Assembly: GCA_009684525.1 (NCBI GenBank)
Contig: WKKR01000001.1
Span: forward strand, 124,001-188,000
Length of the DNA stretch: 64,000 bases
Source: Geobacter sp.
GTDB taxonomy: Bacteria; Desulfobacterota; Desulfuromonadia; Geobacterales; DSM-12255
Direction: 5' to 3'
Both the position numbers and the translations under genes were made by a program. Positions within the stretch are counted from its first letter, which is position 1. Every line of letters begins with the position of its first letter. Below the pieces are notes generated by a model. That model searched no databases. It was not told the origin of the DNA and saw only the letters and a program-made list of their open reading frames with translations. This document shows, piece by piece, positions 42,679 through 50,795 of the stretch.

Positions 42679-42813
42679 GATTCTTCGATGGGAGGTAATA
42701 CAGTCTGAATTTATGATTATCCCAATCACACCGTTAACATATCAGGAGAACATTCAATAATTTCAATTGCTGCACTATAAAAAATCAGGGTGAATTCAAA
42801 ATGAGATATGCCC

Positions 42814-42845
42814 GTCATATATGGCGGCATCGTTAAATATAACAG
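42814..42845 (+). promoter_or_regulatory. Enhancer-like tandem sites (UAS) of the radical SAM gene
   Basis: GTCATATATGGCGG (42814-42827), identical to 31831-31844, and the weaker GTTAAATATAACAG (42832-42845), 18 bp apart. A CTTTCCCTTCA stretch follows in both loci. The sigma-54 element is 85 bp downstream. Confidence 0.7.
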
Positions 42846-42930
42846 ATTACGATGACAACTTTCCCTTCATCTCATGTGCGCTATAGCATTTTAAGTCGTG
42901 AAATCAACGCATTACGCCGTAAGTATCCCC

Positions 42931-42946
42931 TGGCATTTTAGTTGCT
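42931..42946 (+). promoter_or_regulatory. Sigma-54 promoter of the radical SAM gene
   Basis: TGGCATTTTAGTTGCT matches the -24/-12 consensus at all invariant bases, 82 bp upstream of the ATG at 43029. Confidence 0.8.
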
Positions 42947-43028
42947 GTATCTCCCCACAGAGAAACTCACAAACAGAATTGCACTCAGAATTCAACTCAG
43001 GAGAAATGGCCGTTTCTGGAGCAGTCAT

Positions 43029-44603
43029 ATGAAGATACTTCTCGTGTATCCCCACTATCCGGATACCTTCTGGAGCTTTCGGCATGCTTTGAAATTCATT
43101 GGCAAAAAGGCGAGCTTTCCACCGCTTGGTCTGCTGACGGTAGCTGCCATGCTACCGAAAGAATGGGATAAAAGGCTTGTCGACATGAACGTTCGCCCCC
43201 TTGCTGATGCAGACCTGGCATGGGCGGATTACGTATTTATCAGCGCCATGACGGTCCAGTTGGAATCTGCGCAGCAGGTGATCTCCCGTTGCCGGCAGCT
43301 TGCCGTAAAGACCGTTGCCGGTGGCCCCCTCTTTACCGCATGCCATGAGGATTTCCCAGATGTGGACCACCTGGTCCTCGGCGAAGCGGAACTGACTCTC
43401 CCTCCATTCCTGGCAGACCTTTGTAATGGTGAGGCACGACATCTCTATGCCGACGAGCGGTGGGCAGACTTGGTGGACACCCCCATTCCGCTCTGGGAAC
43501 TGATTGATGTCAGAAACTATGCCGCCATGAACATCCAGTATTGCCGGGGTTGTCCCTTTGATTGCGAGTTTTGCGACATCACTGCACTGTTCGGGAGAAA
43601 GCCGAGGAGCAAAAAGCTGGAGCAGTTGATTGACGAACTGGACAGCCTGTATTCCCGGGGATGGCGTGGGGCGGTATTTTTCGTCGACGACAACTTTATT
43701 GGCGACAAGCGGAAACTGAAAAAGGAAATTCTACCTGCAATAATAACCTGGATGGAACAGAAAGAGCACCCCTTCTACTTTTACACCGAGGCATCCATCG
43801 ATCTGGCCGACGACCCGCAACTCATGGAACTGATGGTCAGGGCAGGTTTCGAAGAGGTCTTTATCGGCATCGAGACACCTTATGAAGAGAGCCACGCCGA
43901 GTGCGGCAAGGTACAAAACAGGAACCGCGACCTGCTGGCATCTGTCAAGAGCATTCAGCGGGCTGGCTTGCAGGTGCATGGAGGGTTTATCGTCGGCTTT
44001 GACAGTGATCCGCCATCTATCTTCGACCGTCAGATTCTCTTTATCCAGGAGAGCGGCATCGTCACTGCCATGGTCGGCCTGCTTTCAGCCATCCGCGGTA
44101 CCAGGCTTTATCAGCGCATGGCACAGGAGGGGAGACTTCTGGGCGATGATACCGGCAACAACATGGACAGTCATCTCAATTTCATTCCGAGGATGGAGGT
44201 CAAAGCCCTCATTGATGGCTACCGATCCATTCTCGATTCTATCTACTCACCCAAAAACTACTATCCGCGAGTGATCAGGCTTCTTACAGAGTACCAACCG
44301 ATGCATCTGGGAAAATATCACCTCCAGCGAGGGTATGTCGGGGCGCTTTTCAAATCGATCCTTTTCCTGGGGGTTATCGGAAGGGAACGTTTTCATTACT
44401 GGAAACTCTTTTTTTGGGCTCTCATCAGAAAACCGCGGCTGTTCCCACTGGCAATAACCTATGCCATATACGGTTTCCATTTCAGAAAGGTTGCCGAAAA
44501 ATTCAGGGGGAGCGGGATGTTCGATGGTAATGGTGCCTTGTGTGAAAAGGATGGCTGGTCCGTTACATGTAACAGTTATGCTAAAAATGACGGATTACCT
44601 TGA
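43029..44603 (+). CDS. B12-binding radical SAM protein (DUF4070 type)
   Basis: A 524-residue enzyme. Residues about 1-140 form a cobalamin-binding domain (LLVYPHYP start, FPPLGLLTVAAMLP), and about 170-400 a radical SAM domain with the cluster motif CPFDCEFCD preceded by YCRGC. A DUF4070-like C-terminal part with hydrophobic stretches follows. Such enzymes often methylate or rearrange lipids, hopanoids or natural products; the substrate is not evident here. The ATG at 43029 follows GGAG; an ATG at 42942 overlaps the sigma-54 element and is rejected. It is the first gene after the UAS/sigma-54 promoter at 42814-42946. Confidence 0.88.
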   Translation: MKILLVYPHYPDTFWSFRHALKFIGKKASFPPLGLLTVAAMLPKEWDKRLVDMNVRPLADADLAWADYVFISAMTVQLESAQQVISRCRQLAVKTVAGGPLFTACHEDFPDVDHLVLGEAELTLPPFLADLCNGEARHLYADERWADLVDTPIPLWELIDVRNYAAMNIQYCRGCPFDCEFCDITALFGRKPRSKKLEQLIDELDSLYSRGWRGAVFFVDDNFIGDKRKLKKEILPAIITWMEQKEHPFYFYTEASIDLADDPQLMELMVRAGFEEVFIGIETPYEESHAECGKVQNRNRDLLASVKSIQRAGLQVHGGFIVGFDSDPPSIFDRQILFIQESGIVTAMVGLLSAIRGTRLYQRMAQEGRLLGDDTGNNMDSHLNFIPRMEVKALIDGYRSILDSIYSPKNYYPRVIRLLTEYQPMHLGKYHLQRGYVGALFKSILFLGVIGRERFHYWKLFFWALIRKPRLFPLAITYAIYGFHFRKVAEKFRGSGMFDGNGALCEKDGWSVTCNSYAKNDGLP

Positions 44604-44612
44604 GGGACTGTC

Positions 44613-44813
44613 GTGGTCCCTGCGTTTCCTGAATTATTCACCCTACGAATCAAGCCGTTACGCTCTTTATACCTTCAAATCTTCTCGGGCATGTTACTTG
44701 CGGATGAAAAAAATCAGGCTCGGTTCAATGCCGACCTGAAGATCGCCGAACTCGAACTTATGGGAATCATGGATGTGAAAGATTTTGACCTTGAGAAGGC
44801 AAACAAGAAATGA
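44613..44813 (+). CDS. Small hypothetical protein
   Basis: A 66-residue reading frame starting with GTG after a GAGGGA ribosome site, 9 bp behind the radical SAM gene. The C-terminal half (LLADEKNQARFNADLKIAEL, MGIMDVKDFDLEKANKK) is charged and helical and looks like coding sequence, but I recognise no family. It may be a fragment of a larger gene, because the sequence before it keeps coding character in another frame. It lies 67 bp upstream of the oxidoreductase gene. Confidence 0.4.
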   Translation: MVPAFPELFTLRIKPLRSLYLQIFSGMLLADEKNQARFNADLKIAELELMGIMDVKDFDLEKANKK

Positions 44814-44880
44814 TCACAGAAGAAAGTTATCACCGGCTTCGTAAACTGCGTGTTCACTTGTTTCAGGCGAGGTGAGAATC

Positions 44881-45939
44881 ATGTCACAAAGCAATACCGT
44901 CAATCGCCGAATCGTTCTGAAATCTCGCCCTTTCGGCGTCCCGACTACCGAGAACTTCCGACTTGAAGAACGTGCCGTTCCCGTCCCCTCAAACGGGCAG
45001 ATGCTTTTGCGAACCTTGTATCTTTCGCTCGACCCATACATGCGAGGCCGGATGAGCGATCAGCCGTCTTACACAGCACCGGTAGCGATCAATGACGTGA
45101 TGGTCGGCGGCACTGTCTCACGCGTTGAAACTTCTTTCCATCCGGACTTTCAGGCGGGAGACCTGGTCCTCGCCTACAGCGGCTGGCAGGACTATGATCT
45201 TTCCGATGGCCTGAATCTCGCCAAACTCGAAAGCGGGATGCCTCGTCCCTCGCTACTCCTTGGGATCCTTGGCATGCCCGGCTTTACTGCTTATATAGGC
45301 CTGCTTGACATCGGCCACCCTAAAGCAAAGGAAACAGTAGTTGTTCCGGCCGCATCCGGAGCGGTCGGCTCGGTGGTGGGCCAGATTGCCAAGCTACTCG
45401 CTGGTTGCCGCGTGGTCGGTATCGCTGGCGGTGCTGAAAAATGTCGCTATGTTGTGAAGGAACTGGGGTTCGATGTCTGTATAGACCGAAGGCGCGCCGA
45501 CTTCTCGCAACAATTGACAGTAGCCTGCCCGAATGGGATCGATGTGTACTTTGAGAGCGTCGGCGGAACGGTATTCGATGCTGTTCTTCCTCTGTTGAAC
45601 GCATCTGCCCGCATCCCTTTGTGCGGACTGATCGCCCAGTATAATGACACCGACCTGCCGCAAGGCCCGGACCGTCTCGGGCTTCTGATGCGGACACTGC
45701 TCACCAAGCGCATCAAGATGCAGGGGTTCATCATTTTCGAGGACTACGGCCATCGTTTTGGCGAGTTTTACCAGCAGATGAGCGCATGGTTGGCTGAAGG
45801 CCGCATCAAGTACCGCGAAGACATTGTCGATGGGTTGGAAAACGCACCCGAAGCTTTCATCGGGATGTTGGAAGGCAAGAACTTCGGCAAACTGGTCGTG
45901 CGCCTTGCACAAGACCAGGATCTCACGGTTCCGTCTTGA
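44881..45939 (+). CDS. NADP-dependent MDR oxidoreductase (CurA / leukotriene B4 dehydrogenase-like)
   Basis: A 352-residue zinc-independent medium-chain reductase that reduces alpha,beta-unsaturated ketones with NADPH. Family marks are LDPYMRGRM near residue 50, GGTVSRVETS, YSGWQDYDL, LGMPGFTAYIGLLDIG near 130, the nucleotide-binding GAVGSVVGQIAKLLGC-like segment (here AASGAVGSVVGQIAKLL) and YFESVGG. The start at 44881 follows GAGGTGAG; a GTG at 44872 is the alternative. It may detoxify reactive carbonyls, in keeping with a stress role of the island. It could belong to the transcript starting at 42931. Confidence 0.92.
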   Translation: MSQSNTVNRRIVLKSRPFGVPTTENFRLEERAVPVPSNGQMLLRTLYLSLDPYMRGRMSDQPSYTAPVAINDVMVGGTVSRVETSFHPDFQAGDLVLAYSGWQDYDLSDGLNLAKLESGMPRPSLLLGILGMPGFTAYIGLLDIGHPKAKETVVVPAASGAVGSVVGQIAKLLAGCRVVGIAGGAEKCRYVVKELGFDVCIDRRRADFSQQLTVACPNGIDVYFESVGGTVFDAVLPLLNASARIPLCGLIAQYNDTDLPQGPDRLGLLMRTLLTKRIKMQGFIIFEDYGHRFGEFYQQMSAWLAEGRIKYREDIVDGLENAPEAFIGMLEGKNFGKLVVRLAQDQDLTVPS

Positions 45940-46032
45940 CGCATAGGGCTGCATGCCGACCATAGTTGCCTATTGTGATTACAGCCGCGCATTTTTCGAA
46001 ATCTGACAGCATTTATGACAAGGAGGTATCAT

Positions 46033-47412
46033 ATGAAAATCATCACCACGTCTTCGATTGTCCATTTACTCCTCTTCGCAATTATTTCAACGGCCACAGC
46101 AGGCGGCATTCGCCCGGATTCCTTTACTCTTTCCGGCATAGTCGGCGGCTACAGCTTCGACGGCAAGCAGCACCTGGAAACAGGACCCGTCATCGGCATC
46201 CGTGGCGGCTATAACTTCACCAAGTATTTCGGTGTCGAGGCACTGTTCGACTTCGTCCCGACGGAAAGCACCCAGGCAAGCCAAGACGTCCAGGTCTATC
46301 GGTATGGCGGCGACCTATTACTGCACCTCCTACCGGACAGCAGACTGGTTCCCTACCTGGCGGCAGGTTATGGCGGCATCACCGTTGACCGCGAAAACCA
46401 GGGCACCCTAACCAAGGGGATCTTCGATTACGGGCCTGGGCTCAAATACTTTCTGACCGACGATCTGGCTCTGCGTGCCGATTTACGCCACCTCGTCTTC
46501 CGTGACAATGAGACCCTTTCCAACTATGAATACACCGTCGGGGTTACCTACCAGTTCGGCGGGAAACAAACTGCCACGCAGCCGGTAACTGAGCCTGAGC
46601 CTGAGCCAGTGGTCACCCCGGCCCCTATTCCGGAACCTGCACTCGAGCCGGTACCTGCTGCAGAACCAACCCCGGAGAAGATGAAATACTGTGTTTCCCT
46701 GGACATCGAGTTTGACATCAACAAAGCCGACATACGCCCGCAATATAACGATGAGGTGGCCAAGGTCGGTGACTTCATGAAAAAATACCCTACAACTACC
46801 GCCGTCATCGAGGGGTATACAGACGAGGTCGGCAGCGATGAATACAATTTGCAACTCTCCCAGCGGCGAGCCGAGAGCGTGGTGAAGTCACTGGTGGATA
46901 ATTTCGGTATTGATCCTTCGCGTCTCTCTGCCAAAGGTTACGGTAAGGCCAGTCCGATTGCCGACAACGCAACCGATGCAGGTAAGCAGAAAAACCGACA
47001 CATCAACGCCATCATCGACTGTGCTCTCGATGTAAAGGAACTCGCTCCACCGCCCGAGAGGCTCTGTATCTCCCTGAAGGTGGAATACGCCACGGATAGC
47101 GCCGAGATCCAGCCCCGCTATTATGGCGAAGTCAACAAGGTCGGCGATTACATGAAGAAGTACCCGACGACTACTGCTGTTATCGAGGGGCATACCGACA
47201 ACATCGGTGGCGCTGAGCACAATATGAAGCTCTCCCTGCAGCGTGCAGAAAATGTGGTGAACTACCTGGTTGAAAATTTCGGTATCGAGCGTTCCCGCCT
47301 GTTTGCCAAGGGGTACGGTGCCACCCGGCGCATCGCCTACAACAACACCCCTGAAGGGCGACAGAAAAACCGTAGAATTAACGCTGTTATCGATTGTGTA
47401 ATCAAAAAGTGA
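46033..47412 (+). CDS. OmpA-family porin with two C-terminal OmpA domains
   Basis: A 459-residue outer-membrane protein. A signal peptide (about 1-24) and an eight-strand-like beta-barrel (GGYSFDGKQHLETG, VRYLHTL-type strands up to YEYTVGVTYQFG, about 25-180) are followed by a Pro/Glu-rich linker (about 185-212) and two tandem OmpA peptidoglycan-binding domains (about 215-330 and 340-459). Each has the AVIEG.TD...N..LS..RAE..V..LV..FGI signature. Having two is unusual, since one is the norm. AAGGAGG is 7 bp before the ATG. It follows the oxidoreductase gene by 93 bp. Confidence 0.9.
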   Translation: MKIITTSSIVHLLLFAIISTATAGGIRPDSFTLSGIVGGYSFDGKQHLETGPVIGIRGGYNFTKYFGVEALFDFVPTESTQASQDVQVYRYGGDLLLHLLPDSRLVPYLAAGYGGITVDRENQGTLTKGIFDYGPGLKYFLTDDLALRADLRHLVFRDNETLSNYEYTVGVTYQFGGKQTATQPVTEPEPEPVVTPAPIPEPALEPVPAAEPTPEKMKYCVSLDIEFDINKADIRPQYNDEVAKVGDFMKKYPTTTAVIEGYTDEVGSDEYNLQLSQRRAESVVKSLVDNFGIDPSRLSAKGYGKASPIADNATDAGKQKNRHINAIIDCALDVKELAPPPERLCISLKVEYATDSAEIQPRYYGEVNKVGDYMKKYPTTTAVIEGHTDNIGGAEHNMKLSLQRAENVVNYLVENFGIERSRLFAKGYGATRRIAYNNTPEGRQKNRRINAVIDCVIKK

Positions 47413-47698
47413 CGAGATCAAGCGCAGAAGTGTCCAGGGGGGCATCGATTATCTGAGCACGAAGCCAGTCTACAAGCCGACAATTAGACTATTCGGCAGC
47501 GTCATGTGTAATGCTTGGGAGGAAACCGACTGGAACCCCGACGTAAGCGCCAAAGCAGGCTTCAATATTCGCAGCCCCTATACTGAAAAACGGGCCATTC
47601 AGATATTCGGCGAATATTACCACGGCAATTTGCCTTTCGGGCAGTTCTACAAACTTCGGGCAGAGTACTACGGGGCAGGTATCAACATATCATTCTGA
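47411..47698 (+). pseudogene. C-terminal remnant of a DUF1207-like outer-membrane protein
   Basis: The frame reads RRSVQGGIDYLSTKPVYKP, then WEETDWNPDVSAKAGFNI and EYYHGNLPFGQFYKLRAEYY up to GAGINISF: the last strands of DUF1207-type beta-barrel proteins, including the terminal aromatic residue. The frame runs straight into the 3' end of the OmpA-family gene without a start, so the N-terminal two thirds were lost. A start at 47504 with no ribosome site would give 64 residues. Confidence 0.6.
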
Positions 47699-47726
47699 GC
47701 AAACGTGTGAAAAAGGAGGAAATACC

Positions 47727-48041
47727 ATGAGAAAATTGTATCGTATCTTGAAATCGCTGGTCTGTGTCGGGTTTATTACCGTATTCCTGGGATGCGCATC
47801 CACGCAAAAACACGAAAGCACCGGCCAGTATATCGATGACTCCGTCATTACAACCAAGGTAAAAGCTGCAATATTTGACGAACCAACACTGAAAACAATG
47901 CAGATCAATGTTGAGACATTCAAGGGAGTGGTACAGTTAAGTGGATTCGTCGATTCGGCGCAGAGTGTATCAAAAGCGGGAGAGGTTGCCGCCAGGGTTA
48001 AGGGGGTAATTTCGGTGAAAAATGACCTGTCGATAAAATAG
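47727..48041 (+). CDS. BON-domain lipoprotein (OsmY-like)
   Basis: A 104-residue predicted lipoprotein. The signal peptide ends in FLGC (about residue 23); the rest is one BON domain: DDSVITTKVKAAIFDEPTLK, then INVETFKGVVQLSGFVDSAQSVSKAGEVAARVKGV-type core and SVKNDLSIK. BON proteins bind phospholipids and help maintain the envelope under osmotic stress. AAAAAGGAGGAAATACC precedes the ATG. The gene ends before a terminator at 48058 and is the last supported gene of the plus-strand run that begins at 43029. Confidence 0.92.
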   Translation: MRKLYRILKSLVCVGFITVFLGCASTQKHESTGQYIDDSVITTKVKAAIFDEPTLKTMQINVETFKGVVQLSGFVDSAQSVSKAGEVAARVKGVISVKNDLSIK

Positions 48042-48057
48042 TCGTGTGACCTTGGAT

Positions 48058-48084
48058 GGGGTCAAGGTCTCTTGACCCTTTTTT
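48058..48084 (+). terminator. Rho-independent terminator
   Basis: GGGTCAAG and CTTGACCC form an 8-bp stem around GTCT-type loop bases, followed by six T. Ends the BON gene and starts the right copy of repeat block 1. Confidence 0.85.
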
Positions 48085-48138
48085 CTGTTTTCTGGCATAA
48101 ACAGTCGAAAAGTTACACACAAGATACCTGTAGTTTCA
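48058..48138. repeat. Right copy of non-coding repeat block 1
   Basis: Aligns with 16360-16440 next to tRNA-Gly: a GTCAAGGTC/CTTGA hairpin, GTTTT, GGCAT, GTTACAC and CCTGTAGTTTCA in the same order. Confidence 0.6.
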
Positions 48139-48166
48139 ATTACACTCTCTTTTATCGATCACGATC

Positions 48167-48194
48167 AAGGGAATCTTTTGAGGTTCCCTTTTTG
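48167..48194 (+). terminator. Rho-independent terminator
   Basis: AAGGGAA and TTCCCTT enclose a 10-base loop and are followed by TTTG. It stands between repeat blocks 1 and 2 of the right copy and could end a short untranslated RNA. Confidence 0.55.
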
Positions 48195-48204
48195 CTTGTC
48201 GTTT

Positions 48205-48223
48205 TTCTGCACGGGTCTCTTCG
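48205..48223. repeat. Right copy of non-coding repeat block 2
   Basis: TTCTGCACGGGTCTCTTCG, identical to 17286-17304, with weaker similarity continuing to about 48320. Confidence 0.65.
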
Positions 48224-48330
48224 ACTTTGACCAGGTGTGAGAGGCATCTGGGGGGATGTCTTTGACCAAATTAAAAATCACTGGACTCCGGTGCTTGCGG
48301 CGGGGTAATTCGTTGGAAGCATGTACGAAC

Positions 48331-48363
48331 AAAGCGGCCCCCCAAATCTGGAGGGCCGCTTTA
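48331..48363. terminator. Bidirectional terminator
   Basis: AAAGCGGCCC and GAGGGCCGCTTT form a strong stem with A and T rich flanks, placed between the right repeat and the 3' end of the minus-strand IPT-domain gene. Confidence 0.75.
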
Positions 48364-48372
48364 CTCTTTGTT

Positions 48373-49908
48373 TTATGGAAGGTACCTGACTACGAAGTAT
48401 GACGCGGTACCCGATCCCTGCCCTCCAGCGATAACGATTTTGCCGTTCCCGTCGATGATAGCGGCGTAGGGGTAGGGACTTGTGCCGATCGAGGTAAGCA
48501 CATAGCCGTCGGGGCTTCCGAAGGTGGTGTCAAGGACCCCGTTTGAACTGTAACGGGCAACTCCTATCTGCGCTGGGGTTGTGCTGACATGCCCGGCGAG
48601 GATAATGCCGTCGCCGCTGGTCAAGGCTAGCGAGTAGGCTTCGCCGCTGACACCGGCTCCCCCGACCGGTGTGGTAACAAGACCCGTGGTGCCGAAGGTG
48701 CTGTCAGAGACTCCGTCGGTACCGAACCGAAGCATGGCGAACTGATAGATCGGACCCACTATGGCGCCACCGCTGATCACGATCTTTCCGCTCTGCAGAG
48801 CCATGGCTTGCGGGTCGTCCAGACGGGTGTCTATGACGTAACCATTCGGGCTGCCAAAGGTCGTGTCAAGAGTGCCATCAGTGTTATACCTGGCGACGGT
48901 GGCGGCAAAATTGGTAAAGTTGCTCAAAAACGACTGGCCCATTACAACGATTTTCCCGTCGCCCTGAATCGCCACCTTTTGGGCATGCGAATATCCCTGG
49001 ATGGCCGTCGTCACGTAACCGTTGGGGCTGCCAAACCCGGTGGTATCGCGGCTGCCATCGGTGTTGAGCCGGACGACAGCGAATTTGTCGGCCGTTTCAC
49101 CAACCAGCACTATCTTGCCGTCAGCTTGGATGGCCACGTCTTGGGCGCCGTACGATCCGTTCGAGGTAAAGGGCGAGTAGAAGATGCCACTGGCGCCAAA
49201 AGTCGTATCGAGGCTGCCGTCAGTGTTGAGGCGGGCGGCGGCCATCCTGAAGAACCCGCCGGAAGTCCCCACACCTGCCACGACGATCTTGCCGTTACTG
49301 TCCAGGGCCAGCCCCTTGATAATTGAAAGCTCGGAACTCCCCGCCGGCAGCGTTGCGATACCTGCAGTGCCGAAGCCGGTGTCGAGGGTGCCGTCCGTGT
49401 TGTAGCGGACAACGGTTGCATCGGTGCCGGAACCAGCCACCAGAATCTTACCGTCGACTTGTATCGCAATGGCATTGGCAATACCGTCGATAGTCGTGGT
49501 TACGTACCCTGTACCCCCAAAGGTGGTGTCGAGGGCACCTGCGGTCCCTGTTCCGGTCGTGACCGTAATGGTGGAGCTGGAGGTAGCGGTCACTCCGCCA
49601 ACCGTGACTGTGATGGTCCCGGAGGTTGCACCCGCAGGCACCGTAACCACTATTTGGGTCGACGTGCTGCTGACCACGGTCGCCGGTGTCCCGTTGAATG
49701 CGACGGTATTACTCGCAGGCGTTGTGCTGAAGCCCGTACCGGTTATGGTGATAGTGTCACCCGCAGCAGCAGTGGCTGGTGAAAAACCGGTGATGGCCGG
49801 AGTCGAGGAATTCTGGGGTGTAACAGGATCATCGCTGCTACAGGCTCCGAGCGCAAAAAGAAGCGTAAACATCACTGCCAGAAAGAAGAGTCTTTTTTTG
49901 CCAGTCAT
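48373..49908 (-). CDS. IPT/TIG-domain lipoprotein with delta-60 repeats
   Basis: A 511-residue predicted lipoprotein: signal peptide with lipobox ALGAC at about residue 22, a low-complexity linker, one IPT/TIG domain (about 38-116, ITGFSPATAAAGDTITITGTGF), then about seven delta-60 repeats of the A.RLNTDGSLDTTFG.xG type forming a beta-propeller-like array to the end. Such proteins are surface-exposed and presumed to bind ligands; the function is open. Repeats are near-identical at DNA level in places, so copy number may vary. It lies alone on the minus strand near the right end of the island. Confidence 0.85.
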   Translation of the reverse strand: MTGKKRLFFLAVMFTLLFALGACSSDDPVTPQNSSTPAITGFSPATAAAGDTITITGTGFSTTPASNTVAFNGTPATVVSSTSTQIVVTVPAGATSGTITVTVGGVTATSSSTITVTTGTGTAGALDTTFGGTGYVTTTIDGIANAIAIQVDGKILVAGSGTDATVVRYNTDGTLDTGFGTAGIATLPAGSSELSIIKGLALDSNGKIVVAGVGTSGGFFRMAAARLNTDGSLDTTFGASGIFYSPFTSNGSYGAQDVAIQADGKIVLVGETADKFAVVRLNTDGSRDTTGFGSPNGYVTTAIQGYSHAQKVAIQGDGKIVVMGQSFLSNFTNFAATVARYNTDGTLDTTFGSPNGYVIDTRLDDPQAMALQSGKIVISGGAIVGPIYQFAMLRFGTDGVSDSTFGTTGLVTTPVGGAGVSGEAYSLALTSGDGIILAGHVSTTPAQIGVARYSSNGVLDTTFGSPDGYVLTSIGTSPYPYAAIIDGNGKIVIAGGQGSGTASYFVVRYLP

Positions 49909-49930
49909 AACAGTGCCTCCAGTATTTTAT

Positions 49931-50089
49931 TGAGACTCGGATGCTTCTACGACAACGAGCGGCCAATACTTCTTCGTGATGTGTCGCCAGACCTTCGGTA
50001 ATGAGGTCGCTGCCTTCGTCATGAAAGAGAAGTCAGTATTCGATTTGTACCAGAAGTGCATGGTCGGTGAACTGGCAACAGTTGAGTAA
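49931..50089 (+). pseudogene. Possible C-terminal coding remnant
   Basis: After a stop codon the frame stays open and reads like protein (GQYFFVMCRQTFGNEVAAFV, then KEKSVFDLYQKCMVGELATVE and a stop). No start or family is recognised. It may be the end of a gene cut during integration. The rest of 49909-50381 carries only the attR-like repeat and a terminator. Confidence 0.25.
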
Positions 50090-50240
50090 GTCAGTTGGTT
50101 AATGTGTGTATTTTAATTGAATGATGTCAACATGTCAACGAAGGAAAGGGGTTGAAAGGGATAGGAATTTGCTAACATGAAGACAGGAGATGATCTGGTT
50201 TATGCCCTCGTCTTCCCCACAGATGCCGACTTGGAGAGTT

Positions 50241-50255
50241 GTTTCCCGCTCCAAA
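50241..50255. repeat. attR-like copy of the tRNA-Gly 3' end
   Basis: GTTTCCCGCTCCAAA is identical to the last 15 bases of the tRNA-Gly locus (16337-16351). A terminator hairpin follows directly, as expected downstream of a tRNA gene. It marks the likely right border of the island. Confidence 0.75.
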
Positions 50256-50263
50256 CAAACAAC

Positions 50264-50289
50264 AAGGAATCCTTCGGGGTCCTTTTTTT
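50264..50289 (+). terminator. Terminator behind the attR-like site
   Basis: AAGGAATCC, TTCG loop, GGGGTCCTT and seven T. Probably the ancestral terminator of tRNA-Gly, displaced by the integration. Confidence 0.7.
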
Positions 50290-50381
50290 GTTGCCACGCT
50301 TTTCGTAAAACGATATTGAGATTTTAGCAGTCATGCCCGTAGTATTAATTTTTTATGTCGAAATACCCCTAAGGAGGAACC

Positions 50382-50744
50382 ATGAAAACAGCATCCACGT
50401 TATTTTGCCTCGCTCTCTGCTTCATGATGCCAGCTAGTGCCCTTGCCATATCCACAATCGAACCACTGCGAACGAAGCCCGCGCTATCGGCTTCAGCAAC
50501 AAAGACGGTGACAGTCACTGCAACGATTGTGAAGATCGACTACCGGACGGGACTCGTCGGATTGAAGGACAAGGCAGGCAAGACATATGAGACGACCGTC
50601 GCAGCGAAGTCGGGAATCGATTTGCATATATTCAAGGTAGGAGATACCGTTGAAGCCACCATTGCCTATGTCAGTGCATCGGACAGTTCGGGAGCGCGGG
50701 CAAGGATCTCAAAAACGGAACTGATTAGGCTGCAGAAGAAGTAG
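50382..50744 (+). CDS. Secreted small hypothetical protein
   Basis: A 120-residue exported protein with a signal peptide (about 1-22, cleavage after ALA). The mature part TKTVTVTATIVKIDYRTGLV and GLKDKAGKTYETTV then FKVGDTVEATIAYV looks like a small OB-type beta-barrel, as in periplasmic DUF-type proteins, but I cannot name the family. TAAGGAGGAACC precedes the ATG. The lipoprotein gene downstream is 51 bp away on the same strand, so they may be co-transcribed. First gene outside the right island border. Confidence 0.7.
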   Translation: MKTASTLFCLALCFMMPASALAISTIEPLRTKPALSASATKTVTVTATIVKIDYRTGLVGLKDKAGKTYETTVAAKSGIDLHIFKVGDTVEATIAYVSASDSSGARARISKTELIRLQKK

Positions 50745-50795
50745 GAGGACGAGTTCATCGAAGCGCTGCACCAAACTTACTGCAAGGGTTCCCAG

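Noticed and set aside
45955-45975. Sigma-54-like sequence upstream of the OmpA-family gene
   Set aside because: The -24 part reads TGCC and the offset to TTGC is one base off.
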